A stretch of 8,030 nucleotides of DNA from contig NBLI01000093.1 in the NCBI GenBank assembly GCA_002084535.1, positions 1 through 8,030 on the forward strand, given 5' to 3'. This stretch comes from Candidatus Zhuqueibacterota bacterium 4572_119 (GTDB lineage: Bacteria; Zhuqueibacterota; Zhuqueibacteria; Thermofontimicrobiales; Thermofontimicrobiaceae). The notes under the pieces were generated by a model. The model had not been told where the DNA came from. It searched no databases and worked only from the letters and a program-made list of their open reading frames with translations. The position numbers were made by a program, and so were the translations under genes. Shown piece after piece: positions 1 to 6,751 of this stretch; the first letter of the stretch is position 1; each line of letters starts with the position of its first letter.

Positions 1-1
1 G

Positions 2-2770
2 TCGGATGATCCAGAGACTGAAGATCCCGATGACCCGACCTATACGCGCTTCCCAAATTTTGGTGGAGCAACAGATTTGCTAAAACGGGATACTTTTCAT
101 GATGAAGATAATGACGGTTTAATCACACCCGGGGATTTAATTGATTATACAATTGCCATTAAAAATTCGGGCGGAGCCACTGCAAAAAATGTTGCTTTCA
201 CAGACACCATTCCGGCTCACACTTCATTAGTTGAAAATTCCATTTCAACAACAAAAGGGACGATAACAAGTACAACACCTGTTATAAATATCCAAATTGG
301 CGATGTTTTACCCGAAGAACTGGAAATGGTTACAATCACTTTTCAGGTGCGGGTGGTAGATTCTGTTAGTCGAATTGAAAACCAAGGCTTTATCGATGGA
401 GACAATATTGAAGAGTATCCAACAGATGATCCAGATTCTGATGATGAAGATGATAAAACAGTAACCGAATTTCCGAGATTTTCAGGTGAAACCGATGTAA
501 CAAAAAGGGATGTTTTTATTGATGCGGACAGAAGCGGAACATTGACACCCGGTGATACTATTGCTTATTTTATTTCAATTAAAAATTCAGGCGCGGGAGT
601 GGCTCACAATGTCGTTTTAACCGATACGATTCCGGCTCAAACAAGTTATGTTGAAGGGTCGCTGACAACAACAAAAGGCAGCATTGTCAGTACAACACCA
701 GTTTTACAAGTAAATATCGGCTCAATTGCGCCGAATGGAACTGAAACTGTGGCGATTAATTTTGATGTATTGGTAACTGATTCGACGCAATCGGTGAGAA
801 ATAAAGGATACGTAGAAAGCGATGAAACCGACAAACATCCGACAAACGATCCTGACACTCCGGAAAACGATGATGATACAATCACTGATCCAAAGCCACC
901 AAATTTCTCCGGGAAAGATGACGTAACCAAAAACGATGATTTTTATGATGTAAATGGTGATGGTTCAATATCACCGGGAGATGTTATTTCATATACGATT
1001 AGTATAACAAATTCTGGTGTCGGCATGGCGAACAACGTTGTTTTTACAGACACGATACCGCAATTTACATCGTACATCGCTGGTACTGGAACAACTTCCA
1101 AAGGGCAGATCGTTGCAACCTCTCCTGTTTTTACTGTTAATATCGGAACCATTCAAGCGGATAATGCTGAAACAGTAACAATTAATTTTGATGTGATGGT
1201 TACGCAAGCGGCTGAACAAATCGAGAACCAGGGACTTGTTTCTTGTAATGAAATAGTGCCTGAACCGACGGATGATCCTGAAACCGAAGAAGAAAACGAT
1301 AAAACCATTACCAAAGCACCATCGTTTTTTGCGGAACCTGATTTTGTGAAATCAGCAAAAGTAAAAGATGTGGACAAAAACAAAAAGCTCTCACCCGGAG
1401 ACATAATCAGCTATACAATTACCATTCAGAACTCTGGCACGGGAATCGCCCACAATGTTGTTTTTGCGGACACCATTCCACAATTTACGGAGTACAAAGA
1501 CGGGTCTGCAACAACAACAAAAGGATCGTTCACCTCTACGACACCTGTTTTAATAGCCGATATTGGTGATGTCGCTCCTAATAAGGCAGAAATAGTAACC
1601 ATATTTTTTCAGGTCACTATAACAGAGAATGTTACTTTGATTTCGAACCAAGCCTTTATAAAGAGCGACGAGAGCCCTGATGAACCCTCTGATGATCCTG
1701 AAACCGAAGAAGAAAATGATAAAACGATTATTGATAATTCTGTTTTCTACACAGACATTTCAGTTTATCAGTATGCAGAAACTGATTCATTTCATTTCGA
1801 TGGCGGCGATACAACAAAATTTGTCCACGAGGAAGAGACTTATACTGTGAATATCAGGGTTGATAATTTTAGCGATGAAACCGCTATTAATGTCAAAGTT
1901 TTTAATATTGTCCCTGATTCAGTTGAAATATCCAATGTTTTTCCTTCTGGCTATTCTTTTGTTGGGGATACCATTTTCTGGGATTTTGATTCACTTGAGA
2001 TTCAGTCAACCTTTTCACTAAAATTTGACGCGACAGTACCTTTCATTATGCCCGAAGGAATAACAGGTTTAATTAACACCGTAATTGTTTCTTGTGATAA
2101 TGAGGATTCTACAAAGTACTTTGACAACACAGCGATTGACACAGTGTTCAGCGTTGTGGAACCTTTCCTGTATCCGCTGATTGAAGCCATGCCGGAAAGA
2201 GTAGATGTAACTGACAGTATTGCCGTGAAAATTCAGATTCCAAAATATAAATCGAGTTGGGATTTGTGGGTTTATTTACCTGACGGTTCGATTCAGAAAG
2301 GCTTTGGAGATGATTTTTTCCAAAACACGACTATCACGCCGGATGTTTGGTATGATATTACAGAGAGCTACAAACCTGATACATTGATATCAAGCCAGAG
2401 ACAGGATGAACTTGTCTTCGAAATTCGTACTTTGGACAATAAAGGCAGGGAAGCAAATGCCCAAACTTCAGTTATTGTTTACAGTGGCAACTATCTCGTA
2501 CTTGACAGGAATGTCTTTAAGCCTGAGCTTGAAGACGCGCTCGGCATTAAATTCAAACTAAGCTACAGAAGAGTAGCCAAGCTGGATGTTTATGATTTAA
2601 CCGGAAAACATATTACTAAAGTTGCTGAAGATATATTCCATGGGGGATGGAATACATATTACTGGAACGGAATGAGCTCAAACGGACAAAGAGTTGGCAG
2701 CGGAGTTTACATCGTAACTTTGAGATCCGGAGAATTTAATTCCTGGAAAAAATTCATTATTGTCCGTTGA
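2..2770 (+). CDS. Repetitive DUF11-family surface protein with T9SS/FlgD-Ig-like C-terminus (5' end outside window)
   Basis: The frame is open from base 2 to the TGA at 2768-2770, so the true start lies upstream. The TTG at 77 is inside a repeat and is not a credible start. The first 22 codons (2-67) are the acidic linker of an earlier repeat. Four DUF11 (B_ant_repeat) modules of about 140 residues follow, each with an aspartate-rich loop, a 'SPGDxIxYTI' strand, 'NSGxGxAxNVVFTDTIP' and 'TTKG...TTPV', and an acidic 'DDPETEEEND' linker. At 1741-2160 there is a more diverged DUF11-like domain without the loop. An Ig-like domain follows at 2161-2488, then a C-terminal domain at 2489-2770 with 'DVYDLTGK', 'YYWNGMSSNGQRVGSGVYIV' and the ending 'KKFIIVR', typical of FlgD-Ig/T9SS sorting domains. 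The expected role is an extended cell-surface adhesin or structural stalk, exported across the outer membrane by T9SS. No enzymatic domain is visible. The next gene encodes an outer-membrane barrel/OmpA protein that may be its partner. Family assignment is firm; the function is inferred. Confidence 0.9.
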   Translation, partial: SDDPETEDPDDPTYTRFPNFGGATDLLKRDTFHDEDNDGLITPGDLIDYTIAIKNSGGATAKNVAFTDTIPAHTSLVENSISTTKGTITSTTPVINIQIGDVLPEELEMVTITFQVRVVDSVSRIENQGFIDGDNIEEYPTDDPDSDDEDDKTVTEFPRFSGETDVTKRDVFIDADRSGTLTPGDTIAYFISIKNSGAGVAHNVVLTDTIPAQTSYVEGSLTTTKGSIVSTTPVLQVNIGSIAPNGTETVAINFDVLVTDSTQSVRNKGYVESDETDKHPTNDPDTPENDDDTITDPKPPNFSGKDDVTKNDDFYDVNGDGSISPGDVISYTISITNSGVGMANNVVFTDTIPQFTSYIAGTGTTSKGQIVATSPVFTVNIGTIQADNAETVTINFDVMVTQAAEQIENQGLVSCNEIVPEPTDDPETEEENDKTITKAPSFFAEPDFVKSAKVKDVDKNKKLSPGDIISYTITIQNSGTGIAHNVVFADTIPQFTEYKDGSATTTKGSFTSTTPVLIADIGDVAPNKAEIVTIFFQVTITENVTLISNQAFIKSDESPDEPSDDPETEEENDKTIIDNSVFYTDISVYQYAETDSFHFDGGDTTKFVHEEETYTVNIRVDNFSDETAINVKVFNIVPDSVEISNVFPSGYSFVGDTIFWDFDSLEIQSTFSLKFDATVPFIMPEGITGLINTVIVSCDNEDSTKYFDNTAIDTVFSVVEPFLYPLIEAMPERVDVTDSIAVKIQIPKYKSSWDLWVYLPDGSIQKGFGDDFFQNTTITPDVWYDITESYKPDTLISSQRQDELVFEIRTLDNKGREANAQTSVIVYSGNYLVLDRNVFKPELEDALGIKFKLSYRRVAKLDVYDLTGKHITKVAEDIFHGGWNTYYWNGMSSNGQRVGSGVYIVTLRSGEFNSWKKFIIVR
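68..1750 (+). repeat. Four in-frame tandem DUF11 repeats with ~420-bp period
   Basis: Units run about 68-487, 488-913, 914-1333 and 1334-1750, that is 140, 142, 140 and about 139 codons. They are aligned on the residues before the aspartate-rich loop. The tail of at least one more unit lies at 2-67, so the array continues upstream. Most positions have diverged at the DNA level, but the acidic linkers of units 3 and 4 share 26 identical bases (1271-1296 and 1691-1716), exactly 420 bp apart. This is a protein-coding repeat array, not a mobile or CRISPR element. Confidence 0.9.
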
Positions 2771-2946
2771 AAAAATGAAATGAACGCTGCCCGGCATAAG
2801 ATAAAACAAATATTTTTTTTAAGAGAGTTCAACAGCATGAACCTAAATGTTTGCGGCAGCGAACATCAGTAATAATATTATTTTATTAGTTGAATTAATT
2901 CATCCCAACAACATGAAATTGCACCATTAAGCAACAAAGGTTAAAA
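2771..2946. other. Intergenic gap between the repeat adhesin and the barrel/OmpA gene
   Basis: This is 176 bp of AT-rich sequence with no credible gene. A T-run at 2812-2820 is not preceded by a GC-rich stem, so I see no clear intrinsic terminator after the adhesin and readthrough into the next gene is possible. The palindrome AATAATATTATT lies near 2871-2882. I could not identify a convincing promoter. The gap is long for a tight operon, so both co-transcription and an independent promoter remain open. Confidence 0.5.
2936..2940 (+). promoter_or_regulatory. Ribosome binding site of the barrel/OmpA gene
   Basis: AAAGG lies 6 nt before the ATG at 2947. It is a modest A-rich Shine-Dalgarno sequence. 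It supports this ATG as the start, together with the signal peptide that begins immediately after it. Confidence 0.55.
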
Positions 2947-5880
2947 ATGCGAAATAGAAAAAAACTTTATTGCGTACTGTTATTGGTTTTTCTGGGCAGT
3001 CTCTCTATTAACCAGGCTCTATTCGGACAGATTCGGGCAGGGGCGTCATTTCTAAAAGAACTTCCCGGCGCCAGGGTGAAGTCGATGGCATTATCTCAAA
3101 CATCCGAGATAGACGATGCTCACGCCATTTTTTCAAATCCAGGCGCAGCCGGCTTTCTAAGAGAGTGGCATTGGGCGGCTACTTATTCAACATGGATCGC
3201 TGATGTTTACTACGCGTCCTTTATTTTGAACAAAAGGATTCGGAATCCAATCAGCAACCAGACGCGGTTTTCTGTTGGTGTTCTCTATCAGGGTGTCCCT
3301 GATTTTGACAGCTCGGACAAAGTTACCCCAAATGCGTCAGCCAATGATTTTCTTTTCGCGCTCAGCATCGGGCAGCCTTTGACTGTATTATCAGACAATA
3401 TTTCCTTTGGCGCCAATTTAAAATATTTTAAAAGCACTCTCGACACTTACAATGCCAGCGCCTTTGTTACGGATGTCGGACTTTTGGCGAGAACACCAAA
3501 ATTCAGACTGGGCAATCCGCTCTTTAATTATGGGATACTTACGGCAGGCGTAGCATTGACACAATTAGGGTCAGATTTGAAGTTTGACAGAGCCGGTACT
3601 CCTTTGCCTAAAACTTTAAGAACCGGCGTTTCCTTTTATGCCGGCACCCATTCAGGAGTACAGCTTCAGCTTTCAACAGATTACTATGAAATCAAAGATG
3701 AGCCAGGTGTCTTTGGCGTTGGTGCTGAATTTTCATTTGGCAATTTATTATCGATTAATTGTGGTTATAAATTCAAAAGCGATCTAATGGATAAATTCTC
3801 CGTTGGTGGCGCCATTCGCCTTGATGACATCAGAACTTCTCAGCGGAGCGTGCTGCCTGGTAGAAATAATGGGCTTAAATTGGCATTAGCAACGGTTGGT
3901 GAGGGCGAATTTTTCTCACGCACGTACCGTGGAGAGGTCAATCACTTACCGGTTGGACCCGAATATTTCGAATTTATTTACCCTGCAAATGGCGACACAG
4001 TTATTGAAAAAAACATTACTTTTAATTGGGAAAAAAGCCGTGATCCTGACTTGTTTGATGATGTTAAGTATACTTTGCTTGTCGAGCGCGATAGCTTGAA
4101 GCTGGAGAATCTTGTTACCTCTTATGATAAATTTTCAGGTGAGTTTTACACCAACTTAAACAATGCTGATTCTATTTATTATGTTGCCGTGAATTGCATT
4201 TTGGATACTGTAAAAGTCCCGGTCAGTGGCAGTGGAGATTACTATTGGACAGTGATCGCTACTGATAAAAATCAGCACCATCGTTTCATTGAAAAGAACA
4301 ACTCCCATGTTTCACGCTTTTTTATTCCAACGCCCGATGTTGAAATCAGGGACATTCAGTTTGAATACAGCCCCTGGATTACAACTGACGATTATCATGG
4401 TGATTTGTTGGTGGAAGTAGCCAACATTGGAACAAGGGTGGCAGAAGACTTTACCATTGTTTTGTCTGATTCTACGTTGCCGTCATTTCAGATAGCTGTA
4501 AACGGTGATAAAGAGAAAAAAAACAGGCAATTGATAAAACAAAAAGTCGAGGAATTAAAGCCGAGTCAAACCACTGTGATACGTGTCCCCTGGAACACGT
4601 CTTATCTGGGCGCTCATAAGCTATCAGCAATTGCTGATTTTGAAAATGTGTTGGAAGAAAGCAATGAAGCCAACAACACAACAAGGCGGATTTTTTACAC
4701 AATTCCAAAAGGCACGTTTCTCACAGATGATCAGGTTACCATTTTAGAAAATGCGCAGCAGACAATTGACATTCCAATGGTAACAGAAGTATATTTTGAT
4801 CCTGAATTGAGCAAGGTGCGACCGGAGTTTATTTATAAAACAAATTTTGAGCCCTACCTTCGTTTATTGGCGACAAGGTTAAAAGCGAATCCCGGAACAC
4901 AGGTAAGCTTGCAGGGCTTTGCTGATCCAAATTCAGAGAACAGCTCAATAAGTTTAGCCAATGATCGAGCTCAGGCAGTTCGTGATACACTAATTCAATT
5001 GGGAGCCGGCGCTGCGCAAATAAAGTTGCTGCCAGGCGAGGTTTTTAAAAGACGGCGCGTCCCGGCAAATCCACAGGACGCAGCCTGGGTTTTTGAAGAA
5101 AGGCGTTGCGTGAAAATATTCGCGGAATCGGCTGATGAGGAGATTCTGTTCCAGCCAATCCGGCAGACCTACAACGAGGAAGAGGTTGTCCCTGTTGCGT
5201 TTGACTCGAAAATAAAAACAGCGCTTCCCATTTCTGATGTTTACTTTACGTGTTCAAAAAGCACGACAAGAGACAGCATAAATATTAAACACTCCGTGAA
5301 AGCTAAAAATATCATTGGTGAATACAATTGGGAAATTAACGAACAGAAACTGCAATCCTGGCTAAATATAAATGTAGGCTATCAATTTATGTTAAAAGAC
5401 AGCCTGGGTAGAGATTTCAAAACCAGGGAAAAAGAAACGGAAACACAGGAGAAACTGTTTCACAAGGGTCATCGCATTGTGCTTCCCATGCAATTTGCCA
5501 AGACCGAACCGATTTATAAATTTTATTGGGATTTGGTCATCAAGCAGGCAAAAGAAATCCTTGATAATCCAAACTGGCATTTTAAGCTCACCGGGCATGC
5601 GTGTGCGGTGGGACCTTCAGGAGTGAACGCAAGATTATCAAACCAAAGGGTAAAAAGGTTTGACAGCAGCTTCAGAATATTTTTAAAGAAAAATAATCCT
5701 GAAGTATATAAGCAGATTGTTACCCGGCTGAACAGACCAAAAGGGTTTGGAGAGAATGAACCGCTTGCCATCAAGTTTAGCGGCGCTGAAAAATTAATAA
5801 TTGGAGATAACATGAATCCAATCGGGAGAAAGCTAAACAGGCGAATTGAAGTTGAGTTCTATAATTTGGGAAAGCGTTAA
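2947..5880 (+). CDS. PorV/PorQ-like outer-membrane barrel fused to FN3-like, CARDB and two OmpA-like domains
   Basis: Complete, 977 residues. Residues 1-28 form a signal peptide (basic MRNRKK, then a hydrophobic run, cleavage near 'LFGQ'). Residues 30-295 resemble the PorV/PorQ (UPF0164) barrel: 'AGASFLKELPGAR' and 'DDAHAIFSNPGAAGF' match that family's opening, followed by alternating strands such as 'FSVGVLYQG' and 'ISFGANLKY'. Residues 335-460 look FN3-like ('YPANGDTV...FNWEKSRDPD'). Residues 463-585 are CARDB-like ('LLVEVANIGTRVAEDF', 'ENVLEESNEANNT'). Residues 608-727 are a first OmpA-like domain ('LQGFADPN', 'LANDRAQAVRDTL'). Residues 728-836 are unassigned. Residues 838-975 are a second OmpA-like domain ('LTGHACAVG', 'ARLSNQRVKRF', 'GRKLNRRIEVEF'). 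OmpA domains normally bind peptidoglycan, so the protein probably links an outer-membrane barrel to the cell wall. In the second domain the usual binding Asp is replaced by Cys886. The barrel could instead be PorP/SprF-like; the distinction needs structural comparison. Gene order suggests a link with the upstream adhesin. Confidence 0.87.
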   Translation: MRNRKKLYCVLLLVFLGSLSINQALFGQIRAGASFLKELPGARVKSMALSQTSEIDDAHAIFSNPGAAGFLREWHWAATYSTWIADVYYASFILNKRIRNPISNQTRFSVGVLYQGVPDFDSSDKVTPNASANDFLFALSIGQPLTVLSDNISFGANLKYFKSTLDTYNASAFVTDVGLLARTPKFRLGNPLFNYGILTAGVALTQLGSDLKFDRAGTPLPKTLRTGVSFYAGTHSGVQLQLSTDYYEIKDEPGVFGVGAEFSFGNLLSINCGYKFKSDLMDKFSVGGAIRLDDIRTSQRSVLPGRNNGLKLALATVGEGEFFSRTYRGEVNHLPVGPEYFEFIYPANGDTVIEKNITFNWEKSRDPDLFDDVKYTLLVERDSLKLENLVTSYDKFSGEFYTNLNNADSIYYVAVNCILDTVKVPVSGSGDYYWTVIATDKNQHHRFIEKNNSHVSRFFIPTPDVEIRDIQFEYSPWITTDDYHGDLLVEVANIGTRVAEDFTIVLSDSTLPSFQIAVNGDKEKKNRQLIKQKVEELKPSQTTVIRVPWNTSYLGAHKLSAIADFENVLEESNEANNTTRRIFYTIPKGTFLTDDQVTILENAQQTIDIPMVTEVYFDPELSKVRPEFIYKTNFEPYLRLLATRLKANPGTQVSLQGFADPNSENSSISLANDRAQAVRDTLIQLGAGAAQIKLLPGEVFKRRRVPANPQDAAWVFEERRCVKIFAESADEEILFQPIRQTYNEEEVVPVAFDSKIKTALPISDVYFTCSKSTTRDSINIKHSVKAKNIIGEYNWEINEQKLQSWLNINVGYQFMLKDSLGRDFKTREKETETQEKLFHKGHRIVLPMQFAKTEPIYKFYWDLVIKQAKEILDNPNWHFKLTGHACAVGPSGVNARLSNQRVKRFDSSFRIFLKKNNPEVYKQIVTRLNRPKGFGENEPLAIKFSGAEKLIIGDNMNPIGRKLNRRIEVEFYNLGKR

Positions 5881-5908
5881 ACAAGCATAAAAAAAGTTTG
5901 TCTATATC

Positions 5909-5946
5909 AAAAAAAGGACAGTCAAATATGTGATTGTCCTTTTTTT
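5909..5946. terminator. Bidirectional intrinsic terminator between convergent genes
   Basis: A 9-bp stem pairs GGACAGTCA (5916-5924) with TGATTGTCC (5931-5939), with one G-T wobble and a 6-nt loop AATATG. It is flanked by seven A's (5909-5915) and seven T's (5940-5946). Each strand therefore reads as a hairpin followed by a T-run, so it can end transcription of the barrel/OmpA gene (stop at 5880) and of the minus-strand epimerase remnant (stop at 5972). Confidence 0.93.
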
Positions 5947-5971
5947 GTTGGGAAATAACTATTTTTTTATT

Positions 5972-6617
5972 CTAAAATCTTAACGCATCAACAGAAAAGT
6001 ATTCAATTACTTTATCTAAAATTGTATCCAGTTTAACTTTTGGTTCGTAACCGATGAGAGTTTTAATTTTCGTTAAATCGGGTTGACGAATGGACATGTC
6101 TTCAAATCCTTCTTCGTAAGCCTCACCGTAGGGAACATACTTTATTTCAGATTTTGAATTTGTTTTTTCTTTTATTTTTTTTGCCAGATCATCAATTGAG
6201 ATCGGTTCGCTATTGCCGATATTAAAAATTTGACCAACGGCTTCTTTGTGATTCGCGATGCTGATAACAGCATCCACGACATCCGTTACATAGGCAAAAC
6301 ACCGTACCTGTTTCCCATTTCCATAAACTGTAATGGGTTCATTTTTTAACGCCTGAACAACAAAACGCGGTATAACCATGCCATATTGACCCGTTTGGCG
6401 AGGTCCGACGGTGTTAAAAAATCTTGCGATAGTTACTCCCAGGTTTCTCTCTTTGTGGTATGCCAGTGCTAAAAATTCATCCACAGCTTTTGAACTGGAA
6501 TAACTCCACCGGCTTTTAGTAGTTGGCCCAAGCACCCGCCATATCTCCGCGGTTCAATAACTCTTCTGCCAAATGGGATCCAATAAATCCCGCACCACCA
6601 GTAATCAGTGCTCTCAT
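5972..6617 (-). pseudogene. NAD-dependent NDP-sugar epimerase/dehydratase, internally deleted and frameshifted
   Basis: The start is ATG at 6617 behind a strong Shine-Dalgarno sequence. It reads MRALITGGAGFIGSHL..., the GxxGxxG NAD-binding motif of extended short-chain dehydrogenases, then 'AEELLNRGD'. The frame stops at a TAA (6516-6518) after 33 codons. The rest of the gene is in another frame, 6535-5972. It begins at 'LGPTTKSRWSYSSSKAVDE', which contains the catalytic YxxxK, and continues with 'FFNTVGPRQTGQYGMVIPRF', 'YGNGKQVRCFAYVTDVVDAV' and 'FNIGNSEPISI', ending 'YFSVDALRF'. These motifs are typical of the UDP-glucuronate decarboxylase-like / NDP-sugar epimerase group. The family is usually about 310-325 residues. 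Here about 25 plus 187 remain, so roughly 100 middle residues are gone, including the rest of the Rossmann core and the catalytic Ser/Thr region. The junction lies near 6540-6545. The loss is too large for a single sequencing slip, although a misassembly is possible. The 3' part could be translated from GTG 6535, but it would lack NAD binding. Confidence 0.85.
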
Positions 6618-6625
6618 GTTTGTTA

Positions 6626-6631
6626 CTCCTT
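6626..6631 (-). promoter_or_regulatory. Strong ribosome binding site retained before the epimerase remnant
   Basis: On the minus strand, AAGGAG lies 8 nt before the ATG at 6617. It fixes that ATG as the original start and shows that the 5' end of the gene is intact even though the coding region is broken. Confidence 0.8.
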
Positions 6632-6751
6632 AATCAGTTTATTGTTAAATTGTTGTTTTCAATGATATAAAACCAAAAATGTTCCATTACTAGTTTTGAT
6701 AAAAATTTTGGGTTGCAAAGAAAAATTGTCTGAATGCCGTAGGGAGAGTTT
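6632..6751. other. Intergenic gap between the two minus-strand loci
   Basis: AT-rich sequence with no coding potential that I can see. There is no GC-rich hairpin after the stop at 6752, so the upstream surface-protein gene lacks an obvious intrinsic terminator here. A promoter for the epimerase would be expected in this stretch, but I found no convincing -35/-10 pair or Bacteroidota-type element. Confidence 0.45.

Noticed and set aside
646..1404. Minus-strand ORFs opposite the DUF11 repeats (646-930, 943-1152, 989-1219, 1153-1404).
   Set aside because: They are antisense shadows of the repeat coding sequence. They reflect its periodic codon pattern and have no start signals or recognisable domains.
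68..1750. Periodic direct repeats considered as a CRISPR array or a mobile element.
   Set aside because: The period is about 420 bp, in frame, and encodes DUF11 domains. There are no short identical repeats with unique spacers, and no transposase or terminal inverted repeats.
2785..2861. Inverted repeat CGCTGCC (2785-2791) and GGCAGCG (2855-2861), and a small GTTCA/TGAAC hairpin (2827-2842).
   Set aside because: The arms are 7 bp separated by 63 bp, and 5 bp respectively. Neither has a T-run or other support, and both are expected by chance at this scale.
2837..2872. Eleven-codon ORF (ATG to TAA) in the gap before the barrel/OmpA gene, with a purine-rich stretch upstream.
   Set aside because: It is very short, has no recognisable content and only a weak ribosome binding site. 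I see no reason to think it is translated as a leader peptide.
5392..5813. Minus-strand ORFs 5392-5598 and 5523-5813 within the barrel/OmpA gene.
   Set aside because: They overlap the conserved second OmpA domain in antisense, have no family resemblance, and overlap each other.
6632..6751. Possible promoter elements (TTGAAA and TATATC on the minus strand) before the epimerase remnant.
   Set aside because: Spacing between candidate boxes does not fit a sigma-70 promoter, and no clear Bacteroidota-type element is present. AT-rich sequence gives many such matches by chance.
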